Positions 10,964 through 20,639 of a DNA stretch of 64,000 nucleotides are shown piece by piece. The translations under genes were made by a program, and so were the position numbers. Under the pieces are notes generated by a model that saw only the letters and a program-made list of their open reading frames with translations, did not search any database and had not been told where the DNA came from. The stretch is from assembly GCA_028571685.1 (NCBI GenBank), contig CM053142.1:127712796-127776795 (forward strand), read 5' to 3'. The stretch's first letter is position 1. Every line of letters begins with the position of its first letter. The stretch comes from Heterohyrax brucei. Its lineage: Eukaryota > Chordata > Mammalia > Hyracoidea > Procaviidae.

Positions 10964-11618
10964 TGAGATTGGACAATTAAGTTCACGAACTCATCCTCAC
11001 AAAGGTGCTGCATACTTTGTTGTTAAATATCACGAGGGTCACCTTCAGAGTATGCTCCTTACAAAGCTGTGCACTGATACCAGCGCCTAATGTGCCCTTC
11101 AAAGCAATTTTGAAACTGTTTCTCTGGAATGTCCATCAGAGCTGTCACTGTATAAGGGTCTGAAAATTAAGTTCGTGAACTCATCATAGAAAAACTGCTA
11201 CGTACCTCGTTGCTGAATATCACTACGGTCACCTTCGAAGTACTCCCCTTAGGGAATTATGCACTGACGCCACTGCCCTAGTCTACCCTACATATCTCAT
11301 TGCCGAATATCACCATGGTCACCTTCAAGGTATTCCTATTGGGAAGCTATGCACTCACATGAGTGCCTAGTCCAGTCTTCAAAGCACTTTTTCTTGGATG
11401 AGTTCATGAATTTAATTTGCAGACTCTCATTCAGTGACAGCTCTGACATACATTCCAGAAAAACAGCTCCAAAATTGCTCTGAAAGGTGGACTAGGGGCT
11501 AGCATTACTGCTCAGCTTCCCAAAGGGAACACTTCTAAGGTGACCATCACGATATTCAGCAATGACGTATGCAGCATGTTTTCCAGGATAAGTCTACAAA
11601 CTTAGTTAGAAGACCATG
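10964..11618 (+). mobile_element. Mariner palindrome split by another mariner
   Basis: Outer element: the left arm 10964-11150 begins tgagattggacaattaag and ends gagctgtcactg. The right arm 11431-11618 begins cagtgacagctctg and ends cttagttagaagaccatg. These are inverted copies of about 187 bp meeting almost head to head, flanked by TA at 10962-10963 and 11619-11620. It sits in the tail of the L2 copy. No transposase coding segment is left in the outer element. A second mariner-type element occupies 11153-11430. Confidence 0.8.
11153..11430. mobile_element. Mariner derivative nested in mariner palindrome
   Basis: About 278 bp with ends 'taagggtctgaaaattaag' and 'tttaatttgcagactctca', which match as inverted repeats. 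Inside, the left-arm block (gaatatcactacggtcacct ... cctagtctaccc) is followed by a second, direct copy of the same block (gaatatcaccatggtcacct ... cctagtccagtc), then only a short right terminus. It lies at the centre of the outer palindrome. Confidence 0.7.
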
Positions 11619-11700
11619 TACATTCTATGAAGACAAAGTTTCTACTTTTTATAAATTAAATTTTTCAGAACATTACAGCTAAGAAACAATGAAAAAAACT

Positions 11701-11840
11701 TGGTGAGTGTATTCAATTCCAACTCATAAAGACCCTATAGGAGAGAGTAGAACTGCCCCATAGTGTTTCCAAGGAGGGCCTGATAGCTTCAAACTGATTA
11801 GCATGTGTAGCTCTCAAGTGTTATGCCACCAGGGTTTCCA
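11701..11840 (-). mobile_element. AfroSINE-type SINE
   Basis: Minus-strand copy with 'accctataggagagagtaga', 'gtgtttccaaggagggcc' and the terminal head 'tatgccaccagggtttcc'. Slightly shortened at its 3' end and in the B-box region. Confidence 0.88.
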
Positions 11841-11869
11841 GGCATAACTAAAGAAACCTTAAAAAAATA

Positions 11870-12044
11870 AACAGTTGTCAAATTGATTCAAATTCATGAC
11901 AATCCATGTGTGTCAGGGGTTAAGACTGTGCTCCACAGGGTTTGCAATGGCTGATTTTTCAGTAGTAGATTGCCAGGCACCTCTGGGTAGACTCAAACCT
12001 TCAGTTAACAACTGAGTGTTTCAACCTTCACACCAGGGACTCCT
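11870..12044 (-). mobile_element. AfroSINE-related SINE, longer-linker subtype
   Basis: Minus-strand copy of a subtype with a different middle: 'gggtttgcaatggctgattt', 'ttcagtagtagattgccagg', 'cacctctgggtagactcaaa', ending 'cttcacaccagggactcct'. It lies about 30 bp from the previous SINE. Confidence 0.85.
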
Positions 12045-12055
12045 AAAGGGACCTT

Positions 12056-12215
12056 AGAATCATGCACTCCAATTATTTCTCTGCTAATGAGAAAATCGAG
12101 ACTCAGAAAGATTAAGAAACTTGTCTGAGTTCACATATTATTTTAGTACAGAGTCTAGACTGGAATCCATCTGTCCTGCCTCCTGGGTCCACAGTTTATC
12201 CTTTGTCCTGTGATT
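12056..12215 (-). mobile_element. MIR SINE
   Basis: Diverged MIR on the minus strand. 'ctaatgagaaaatcgagact', 'cagaaagattaagaaacttg' and 'tctgagttcacatatt' correspond to the MIR core followed by the tRNA-derived part. Confidence 0.75.
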
Positions 12216-13140
12216 ATTACCTCAGTTGTAAGCAAAGGAAACTAACTTTGGCTAATTTAAGGATAAAGGAATTATTAGAAGGGTTTGAGGTTGTCACCAG
12301 GACTAAGGGGAAAATGACTGTCCCAGGCTTGGAAAGAACAGAGACCAGAGTGCTCTCAATATTTAGATAACAGGTTTTAACACGACTGTCTGTCTGTAAG
12401 GGCACTGAAGTCAGGATGAATTAACTCTGATCCTCTTCCTTCTTTGTGTCACTCCGTTCAACAATTACATTCCCAGGAGAAAAAGTACGAGTGTTTTGTT
12501 TGGGCCTCGCTCCCACTCCTTGGCTAATCAAGTACTGGTCCTGCGGAAACTGCACGTGATAGCGGCTGGGTCATTTCCCAGATGAAAACGGAGGTGCTGT
12601 TACCAGAATGAGGCACTAGATGCCGGGCAGACAAAAACAGCAGATGTCCACAGGACATCACAACGCACAGCTGGTAGGAGCTGTGCTTGATGCTGAAACA
12701 CTGGCCCCATGACAAGCCCAGTCCCCAGGATGGTATCCTACACTTCTTGAATTGATTTGGCGTTGACTGCCTTCTGGTGGGTTATGCAAATTTTCCCGTG
12801 TGAGAATTCTTTCACAAAGGCCCGGGGGCAGATGGAAAGACCTTCTGTGATGTGAACGCTGCCAGTCAGCACTGTAGCTCTTGCTAACTGTACATTGTGT
12901 AGTGTTTGTTCGTATTTGCTCAGGGGTCAGGTTGCTATGAGTGTGGAATCTCCTGGTCTCCCAAATCCTGTCTCTCTTCATATAGAGTAGGCCTGAGGAC
13001 TATAGTCTTAGTTGTTGAGAAGGTATCCATATTGTCCACCTTTTCTATTGTCAATGAAGCACCACAGCTAAAATAAACTAGAGATTGCAACAAATATCGG
13101 ATGCCTTAAAATAGATACTTGGCTGCTAGCCAGGGATTAA
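12216..13140. other. Unassigned block with a 107-codon frame
   Basis: The stretch 12220-12660 has the texture of an old interspersed repeat ('gctaatttaaggataaagga', 'attagaagggtttgagg'), which I could not name. The stretch 12658-12981 is relatively GC-rich and open on the minus strand for 107 codons. That frame has no recognised domain, signal peptide or membrane segment, and its composition (Ser, Arg, His, Thr) suggests chance or a decayed coding fragment. Confidence 0.4.
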
Positions 13141-13340
13141 AGAACTCCGGTAGCGCAGTGGTTGAATCCTCAGCTACTCCTTGACAGGTCAGTGGTTCAA
13201 ATCTACCAGCCACTGCAAGGCGGAAAGGTATGACAGTCTACTGTAAAGATCACAGCCTTGGAAACCCTACGAGGCTTTGTACTCTGTCCTACAGGGTTGT
13301 CGTGAGCTGGAACTGACTCGACAGCAATGGGTTATGGTTG
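13141..13340 (+). mobile_element. AfroSINE-type SINE, long subtype
   Basis: Plus-strand copy of the ~200-bp subtype. The head 'actccggtagcgcagtggtt' is followed by B-box-like 'ggtcagtggttcaaatctac', a linker with 'gtaaagatcacagcc', then 'ctctgtcctacagggttgtc' and the end 'gacagcaatgggttatggtt'. First of three SINEs back to back. Confidence 0.9.
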
Positions 13341-13509
13341 TTGTTGTGTGCCATTGAATCAATTCTGATTCATTGTGACCCTATAGGCCAGAGTAGAACC
13401 ATCTTTACAGGACACTGCCTCATCTTTCTCCCGCAGAGTGGCTGCTGGGTTTGAACCATTCACTTTCCATTTGCAACTGAGTACTTAAACATTGAGCACC
13501 AGCGCTCCT
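13341..13509 (-). mobile_element. AfroSINE-type SINE
   Basis: Minus-strand copy abutting the previous one tail to tail. 'ttgttgtgtgccattgaatc', 'ccctataggccagagtagaa', 'catctttctcccgcagag' and 'gagcaccagcgctcct' mark its body and head. Confidence 0.85.
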
Positions 13510-13520
13510 ACAACAACAAC

Positions 13521-13683
13521 AAACTCCAACTCAAACTCATTGCCATTTGGTCAATTCCAGTTCACAGCAAACTTATAGGACAGAGTACAACTACCCCATA
13601 GAGTTTCCAAGGAGCAGCTAGTGGATTTAAACTGCTGACCTTCCGGTTAGCGGCTGAGCGCTTAACTGCAGCATCAGCAGGGC
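13521..13683 (-). mobile_element. AfroSINE-type SINE
   Basis: Minus-strand copy with 'tataggacagagtacaacta', 'cccatagagtttccaagga', 'gatttaaactgctgacc' and a head ending 'catcagcagggcc'. Third of a contiguous trio. Confidence 0.88.
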
Positions 13684-14535
13684 CATGACAACAGCAGTCA
13701 GGGATTAGCTTATACTGAGAATAAATAAGAGTGGAACAATTCACTCCATTATACTTGACTCATTTCAGGCAACAGCATCCTTCCTTTTCTGCCTCTTGCT
13801 ACTGCCACGGCCACGACAGTTCTCCAGTGCAGTACTCCGCCGCCCAGTGCTTCTGTCTGCCTCCTTAGGATTTCTTTGTAGGAAAGGAAAGGAGAGGAAT
13901 ATAGAAGAGGTGCCGTGGAGGATCTTCCAAAGTGGAAATTAAAAGTTCAAAAGAAGAACTTTGCCTTCTTCCTTCACCAAACAAACCGTCCACATGCCAG
14001 GATCTGAGTGAGAAAATCTCCCTCCTTCATTAAGAATGGAAGGCATGAACCATTTTTCTACTTGTCTTTTGAGAAGTTTTATTCACTCTAGGCTAAAAGG
14101 TGGAGTTAAATCCAAGGCTGTTATAAGCCCTAGTGTTGCAGGGGATAGTAATGGAATCCTGCAGAAAGATTAATTGAAAAGCAAGATTTATGAAGCCACA
14201 CTCACAGGCCAAAGGGAAACAAAAACACATGAACTGAAGTATGACCAGACAGCATTCAAGGATGCAGTCTGAATAATCAGAGTTAGAGCTGTTTCACTGG
14301 AAATGACTCTGCCTAACAGAGTAGAGTCTCACAGACCTAGAGTATCTGACACTGGGTGAAATATGATACACACTCAAATAAAAAATCTGCTAATACATAA
14401 AGATGTCTCTGTTCTGCTCCCTCTGTGGGATAAATCACATGAGAGAAAGATATTTTCCGTGTAAGTGTAAATTGTACCCCTGCCCTATCTCCCAGTACCT
14501 CCCTGGCAAGATGTTAAGCAGGGACCCTGATATTG
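13684..14535. other. Unassigned sequence
   Basis: No recognised repeat or open frame of note. Slightly GC-richer near 13790-13860 ('gccacggccacgacag', 'actccgccgcccagtg'), with a few CpGs but far from a CpG island. Confidence 0.5.
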
Positions 14536-14930
14536 TCTTCAGTTGGTGTCAAGTCTACCCCAGCTCATGGTGACTCCATGTATAACATGAAATGTTGCCC
14601 ATGATCACTGATGGGTTAAAGTCCACTCTTGCAGCTCTCATGTCCATCTCATTGAGGGCTTCCCTTACCCTTGCTGGTCCTCCACTTGACCAAACAAGCC
14701 AAAAGTAAGCATGCAAGGTCTATTACAATATTCTGTGGTTTTTTACTGGCTGATTTTCAAAGGTAGATTGCCAGGCCTTTCTTCCCAGTTTGTCTTAGTC
14801 TGGAAGTTCTGAGAAAGCTGTCTACTATGGGTGACCCTGATGGTATTTAAAATGTCAGTGGCATAGCTTCCAGCATCAGAGCAACACACAAGCCACCATA
14901 GTACAACAAACAGCCTTGATGATTGTTAAG
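14536..14930 (-). mobile_element. Internally deleted RTE-derived element
   Basis: The left half resembles the RTE 3' end (minus strand): 'cttgcagctctcatgtcc', 'atctcattgagggcttccct', 'cttgaccaaacaagcc'. The right half resembles the RTE 5' end, as also read at 55960-56090: 'tcttagtctggaagttctga', 'gggtgaccctgatggtattt', 'gcatagcttccagcatcaga'. The roughly 2.5-3 kb between them in a full RTE is missing. It looks like a non-autonomous RTE derivative. Confidence 0.65.
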
Positions 14931-15235
14931 CGGGTATTTAATCCTTAGGATTAACCTGAGGATATCATCAGATAGCTGAAAGATGAGGCTTCAACAGACA
15001 AGGCAATGCTCTGTGCTGGGCAATCCTGAACCCTTCAGTCCAAAAGACAGAATTCTTCTGAATGGTGACTTTATTTCAGTTAAGAAAATACCTGTAAAAT
15101 AGCAGGCAATACAATCTTTCAAGAAACTCTAAGATTCAAGATACACTGAGGGTTCATTCTTTAAAACTAAATGTATTGTCAATAGCACAGTTGAATATGT
15201 CAATCTCCCTGCACCATGTTACTATAAAATAATAA

Positions 15236-15490
15236 TAAAAGTCCGCACTTACCAAACATATGTATGCTAGAGACTGTGTAAATGCGTTCACATGGAATAT
15301 CTGATTTATAGGAAAACACAATAGCACTACTACTAGATATTATCATTATCCCAATTTTTGAAGAAACCAAGACTTACAGAAACTAAGATATCTACCCAAG
15401 GTAACATGGTTGGTAAGTGGCAGAGCCACAACTTATCCCAGGAAAATTGACCCCAGAGCCTGAACTTTTGACCATGGTATGATACTTTAT
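15236..15490 (-). mobile_element. MIR SINE
   Basis: Minus-strand MIR: 'attatcattatcccaatttt', 'gaaaccaagacttacagaaa', 'cccaaggtaacatggttggt', 'aagtggcagagccacaac' and 'tgaacttttgaccatggta'. The match order fits the whole MIR consensus. Confidence 0.8.
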
Positions 15491-15795
15491 CCCTATAGAG
15501 TCTCAGTGCTTTGAACTTTACAACGGATACTTTGCAGCATTTTCTTTTTATATGTTAAAATGAGCATTAAACCACCGCAACACCAGGGTTTCCAGTAAGG
15601 TAGTATCCTCATAATTAACTAAGTCTTAAAAGTGGTTTTCCTATGCTTTCTATTGTCCTGAAATTGCAAGACAGCAGGTAGTATACTGGGACCTGAATAT
15701 GAGCCATAAGACACAAACAGATGAGAAATTCAAGGAAAGAGCGTTAACAAGGGTATCTGTCCTGAAAAAAACAGTGTGGGCTTGAATAAATAAAG
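15491..15795. other. Unassigned sequence
   Basis: No feature seen, apart from a 20-bp stretch near 15570-15597 resembling an AfroSINE head ('accaccgcaacaccagggtttcc' shortened). This could be a tiny SINE remnant. Confidence 0.4.
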
Positions 15796-15999
15796 GGAGC
15801 CAAGGATAGTGCAAATTGTTAAGCCCTAGCCTACTAATAAGAAGGTTGGCAGTTCAAGCCCACCCAGAGGTACCTTGGAAGACGGGCTTGGTGATCTGCT
15901 TCAAAAGGTCATTGCATTGAAAACTTTGTGGAGAGAGTATCTACTCTGACATGCGTGCATGAGTCAGAATTGAATACGTGACAGCTGGTTTGGTTTGAT
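15796..15999 (+). mobile_element. AfroSINE-related SINE, longer-linker subtype
   Basis: Plus-strand copy: 'gggagccaaggatagtgcaa' head, 'ggttggcagttcaagcccac' B-box region, 'ggtgatctgcttcaaaaggt' linker, 'gtcagaattgaatacgtgac' and a ggtttggtttg end. Confidence 0.85.
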
Positions 16000-16480
16000 A
16001 TTTGGCTGTGAAGAGGAAATGTTTGGTAGGACTGGAAAGCAGGTAGCCAGATTTTTAAGAGTCTTGAGAACCCATTAAAGACTTTTGCACAATAGAAGAA
16101 CATGACCCAATACGTGTATGGTTTAGGAAAAACACAATCTGTCAGTGAGGAAAAACTGGAAAGGATGAGAGACTGGGGACAAGCAAAGCACATTACTGCT
16201 TGTCGAAATAGTAACCATGAGAAATAATGAGCATTTACACTAAAAAAGTGGCCCCAGTGGAAAGATAAGCAAGGGGAGACTCAGGAGGAATTACAGTGGT
16301 ACATGCCGCAAGACTCATCCAATGACTGGCGGTGGGGAATAAAGGAGCAAAAACAAAGTTTAAAAATTCTCTGAGATATTCTTTGTTTATTGAAAATTTT
16401 GATCCTCTCTTTAGCATAGATTTCTTGCATTAATTTTTATTTTAAAATATTGCATAAAATAGTTATCTTGATTATTAAGT
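16000..16480. other. Unassigned sequence
   Basis: Nothing recognised. Minus-strand frames at 15909-16193 and 16235-16417 lack motifs, and the first overlaps the SINE. Confidence 0.45.
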
Positions 16481-16938
16481 TTATTAGTTTCCTGTCCTGC
16501 TATAATCAATTACCACAAATTTAGGAACCATAAGCAATGGAAGTCTATATTCTCACAGCTGTGAATGCTGAAAGTCTGAAAGCAAGGTGTTGTCAGGGCA
16601 GCAGTCTCTCTGGAGACTCTAAGAGAAAACGCTTCCTTATCTCCTATCTTCTGGTGACTACCAGCATTCCTTGATTTGTGGCTATACCACTCCAGTCTCT
16701 GCCACTGTGGTCATATTGCCTTGTCCTCTTAACTCCATGCAAAACCTCTTTCTCCCTCTCTCTTTCAAGGATGCTTGTAACTATATTTAGGGATCACCCA
16801 GTTATTCCTGGATAATCTCCCCATCTCAAGATCCTTAACCACATATATAAATTCTTTGTCACACAAAGTAACATTTACAGGTTCCAAGAGTTGAGTTATG
16901 AATACATTGGGGAGAGTGCTAATTTTTAGCCTATGTAC
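16481..16938 (-). mobile_element. ERVL/MaLR-type LTR, solo, decayed
   Basis: The plus strand reads as the reverse complement of an old endogenous-retrovirus LTR: 'ttagtttcctgtcctgctat', 'aatcaattaccacaaattta', 'attctcacagctgtgaatgc', 'aaagcaaggtgttgtcaggg', 'ctggataatctccccatctc' and a 3' 'acaggttccaagagttgag'. No internal retroviral genes adjoin it. The family name is from memory and could be a related LTR class. Confidence 0.6.
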
Positions 16939-16969
16939 TGAGTTTTGGACACCCCTTTAAATTTCCCAG

Positions 16970-17134
16970 AGGCCTGGTGATACAGTCATTAAGAGCTATG
17001 GCTACTAACAAATGGTTGGCAGTTGGAATCTACCAACCATTCTTCACAAACCCTATGTAGCAGTTCAAGTCTGTCCTATAGAGTCACTACGAATGGAATG
17101 AACTCAGTGACTGCAGGTTTGGTTTGTCTTTTGT
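16970..17134 (+). mobile_element. AfroSINE-type SINE
   Basis: Plus-strand copy, diverged: 'ggcctggtgatacagtcatt', 'agagctatggctactaac', 'tggcagttggaatctacc', 'ctgtcctatagagtcactac' and a ggtttggtttgtc end. Confidence 0.88.
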
Positions 17135-17639
17135 TTTTTAAAATTTACAACAGAGCAAGTGCCCTCCTCACCTCTACCTTGTGACCCTAGTCACAGTCTC
17201 ACATCAGCTGAGCCCGGGAGGTTGGGACAATGGTGGTTTCACTTACAGAAAAAGAACTGAAAAGAAAAAAATGATTTGGGCAACAAGTATGGTTTAAATA
17301 TTTCAAAGACATCTACTACTGTGTTAGACCTTGGAGTATAATTTTTATGTTTCTTGAACATGGCTTTATTTTCCTGGCACCTCATGAAAACAGTTTGGGA
17401 CTCTTTGTGCCACTACTTGGAGTTGAGGACATGATACTTTCCAGCGTCCATCTCCCCTTGGTTTGTTAACAGCACCAGCATTCCCTTTGGGAACCACCTT
17501 TCATCTGTTCTGAAACCATGCAGATAGATGGCCTCCGTTCCCATCTCAAGAGTGGAATATGTGGCCTGGGCCTGGCCAATCACAGAAAATAAAAGACTCT
17601 ATCCATGAGTACAGTGCTCCATTTAAGAAACACCTACTG
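17135..17639. other. Unassigned sequence
   Basis: Single-copy-looking DNA. 'ggcctgggcctggccaatca' near 17561 resembles a motif found in some old LTRs, which is too little for an assignment. Confidence 0.45.
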
Positions 17640-17778
17640 GAGACCAAAAGGTCACCAACCTCTCTAAAACAAAGATGAGAATTTAAGGGTATAAGGAAAG
17701 CAGGGTGCCGGAAATAGGACAACCAGAACGCAATTAAAGAGAATGTTCATAATTTGTGGAAAATGTAACTAATGTTAC
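17640..17778 (+). mobile_element. L1 3'UTR relic, left part (outermost layer)
   Basis: The end of an L1 3'UTR ('ataatttgtggaaaatgtaa') runs into tgtaactaatgttac (17764-17778). An RTE begins immediately after. The same 15-mer with one change recurs at 34960-34974, where the L1 3'UTR continues. The 15-mer is therefore the target-site duplication of the RTE. The L1 body further 5' is too decayed to mark exactly. Confidence 0.65.
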
Positions 17779-19235
17779 TAGGTGCTGTCAAGTCAGTTCT
17801 GACTCACAGTGACCCTATGAACATCACAACGAAGCACTGCCTGGTCTTGCACCATGCCTACCATCATTTTTATTCTTATTAAGCCCATCATTGTCGAGTG
17901 CCTTCCTCTTTCTCACTGATCCTGCTCTCTACCAAGCATGATGAAATTCTCCAGATATTGATCCTTCGTGATAACACGTCCAAGGTATGTAAGATGCAGT
18001 CTCACCATCTTTGCTTCCAAGGAGCACTCTGGTTGTACTTCTTCCGGAACAGATCTGTTTGTGCTTTTGGCAGTCATGGTACCTTCAGTATTCTTCTCTA
18101 ACACCACAATTCAGTTCTTCATCTGTTTTCCTTATTCATTGTCCAGCTTTCATGTGCATATGATGTGACTGAAAATACCATGGCTTGAGTCAGGCACACC
18201 TTAGTCTTCAAAGTGACATCCTTACATTTTAACACTTTAAACAGGTTTTTTTTGCAGCAGATTTTCCCAGCGCAACAAGTCTCTTGATTTTTTGGCTGCT
18301 GCTCCCAGGACTGTGGAACTAAGTAAAATGAAATCCTTGACAACCTCAATCCCTTCTCCATTTATCATGATGTTCCTTACTGGTCTGGTTGCGAGAATTT
18401 TTGTTTTCTTGATGTTGAGGTACAATCCATACTGAAGGCTGTGGTCTTGAATCTTCATCAGTAAGTATTTCAAATCCTTTTCCAGAAAGTAGGGTTGTGT
18501 CATCTGCATAACATAAGTTGTTAGTAAGTCTTCTTCACGTAGTCAGTTTCTCAGATTATTCATCATAAGGATTGAAAAGGTATGATGAAAGGCTACAATC
18601 ACGATGTATACTTTTCCTGACTTTAAACCATGCATTGCCCCCTTGTTCTGTTCCCATGACTTCCTCTTGATCCACATACAGGCTCATCAGGAGCACAGTT
18701 AAATGTTCTGGATAACACAATGTTATCCATAATCTGTTATGATCCACACAGTTGAATTCCTTTGCATAGTCAATGAAACACAGGTAAATGTCTTCCTGGT
18801 ATTCTCTGTCTTCAACCAAGATCCACCTGACATCAGTAATGATATCCCTGGTTCCACGTCCTCTTCTGAATCTGGCTTGAATTTATTGTAGTTCCCTGTT
18901 GACATATTGTTACAGCCACTTTTGAATGATCTTTAACAAAATTTTACTTTCATGTGGTATTAATGATATTATTTGGTAATTCCTGCACTTGGTTGGATCA
19001 TCTTTCCTGGAAATAGGTACAAAAATGGATCTTTTTTAGTCAGTTGGCCAGCTAGCTGTTCTCCGAATTTCTTGACCTAAACAAGTGAGCACTTCCAACA
19101 CTGCATGCATTTGCTGAAGCATCTCAATTGATTCTCATCAATTACTGGAGCTTTGTTTTTTTTTTTTTTTTTTTTTTTGCCAATGCCTTCGATACAGCTT
19201 CGGCTTCTTCCTTCAGTACCATCAGTTCCTGATCA
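17779..19235 (-). mobile_element. RTE1/BovB-type LINE copy A, 3' part
   Basis: Minus-strand RTE with the 3' end at left. Landmarks are 'taggtgctgtcaagtcagtt', 'cactgcctggtcttgcacc', 'tgttcatttt'-less but otherwise collinear motifs to 'cataagttgttagtaagtct', then the reverse-transcriptase region. At 19236-19237 it is broken by a mariner, and it resumes at 34188. It is 5'-truncated at 34959, for a net length of about 2.2 kb. Confidence 0.88.
18237..18905 (-). pseudogene. RTE reverse-transcriptase remnant (copy A)
   Basis: Frame pieces on the minus strand keep polymerase blocks of RTE/BovB: CFIDYAKEFNCVDHNRLW (motif A region, normally FDYAKAFDCVDHxxLW) at 18556-18819, and LQYGLYLNIKKTKIL downstream at 18237-18509. 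The expected YADDT catalytic block between them is not intact, as the frame changes near 18520. Stop codons and frameshifts make it inactive. Confidence 0.8.
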
Positions 19236-19237
19236 TG

Positions 19238-19643
19238 TGAGATCGGAAAATTAAGTTCACAAACTCATCCTAGAAAAAGTGCTACATACCTCTTTGCTGA
19301 ATATCACTACGGTCACCTATGAAGTATTCCCCTTTGGAAGGTATGCACTAAGACCAGCACCTAGTCAACTCTTCAAAGCAACTTGGGAACTCTTTCTGGT
19401 ATGGCCATCAGGGCTGTCGTCATATTACCCTTGATGTCCTGAATGTCATCAAAATGCCTTCCTTTCAGTATTTCCTTTATCTTCAAGTAGAGTCATCAGT
19501 GACTTGATAAGGTGAGTAGGAAAGGTGTTCCAATACAGTTATCTGTTTACTGCCTAGAAACTCACTCACAGACAACTATAAAATTGAGTTAACTTGCCAC
19601 CATGCCACAATGGATACTCCAGGAAGAGTTCCAGTATTGCTTT
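19238..19643 (-). mobile_element. Mariner fold-back element copy 2, left part
   Basis: Begins tgagatcggaaaattaag inside the RTE. The preceding TG (19236-19237) and the TA at 34188-34189 fit a TA duplication with one mutation. It contains the minus-strand transposase C-terminal region ('tgatgtcctgaatgtcatc', 'aaatgccttcctttcagtat', 'gaaaggtgttccaatac'). It is interrupted at ccagtattgcttt (19631-19643) by an L1. Confidence 0.88.
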
Positions 19644-20639
19644 TTCTTTTTAATGGTTAAATAGGTTTATTTATTTTTTCTTTTTCTTTTTCTTCTTGTT
19701 AATTGTGATTGAGTGAAAGTTTACAACACAATTCAAATTTGTGTGCTCAGCTATCTGCAGCTCCCTCTGTCCTCCTTGCTGGGTGACAGCACACTCCTCC
19801 TTTCCATTCCACACATGTCATATCCTTTGAAAAATCCCGTCTCCTCCTGTCTACCCTCTCTACTTCCCTCTAGTAAGAGACCAGTAGGATGACATTCTAC
19901 AGATGCATACAACAATCAAGCACACACACAACATGGTTACTCTGTGTCACCAAGTCTATTCCATTCCTATCCAAAGAGTTGACCTCATTAATGATCTGTG
20001 ATCAGGTGCAGCATCAGGTCAAGAGGCCATGCTCCCAGCGGAACTCTCAGGCCTCTGATGATCAGTTGCAGTCTTTTAGTGGAGTTCTTAGAGTACACCT
20101 CTTTTTTTCATGTTGCCACTGGGACTCAACATTGTGAACCTATAATGGCTGTCATTGGTGGTAGCCAGGCACCACCTGGTTCTTCTGGTCACATGTTGAT
20201 ATAGTAACTCATTCACGTGGGTCTTTCCGTCTTCTGGGCTCTTTTCCACTCATGCCATTGTTGTCCTTGGTGATCATCAGTTCCAGCTGAGTTGGGACCA
20301 TTTGGTGTTCCTCAGATGGCAGCTTGCTAACTTCTAAGGCCCCAGATGCCACTCACCTATACGGAGTGCAGAACATTCTCTTAGGAACAGGCTAGTTATG
20401 CCAGTTGGCCTCAATGTCCCCTGAGGCTATGGTCTCCAGGTCCCCATCCCTGCTACTCTATCCTTGTAATATTGGGTTAAGATTGAAAGAGTTTTCAAGT
20501 TATGCTGAAATCCAGTTAAATTTTTCTTCTCTCTAATGTGTGCTGTCACTGATTTCCCCCAACCAAATTTCTATCAACTATCTAATCTATAATCAGTCCT
20601 CTCCCTCCCTTCCTTCCTCCCTCCCTCCCCTCCCTTCAG

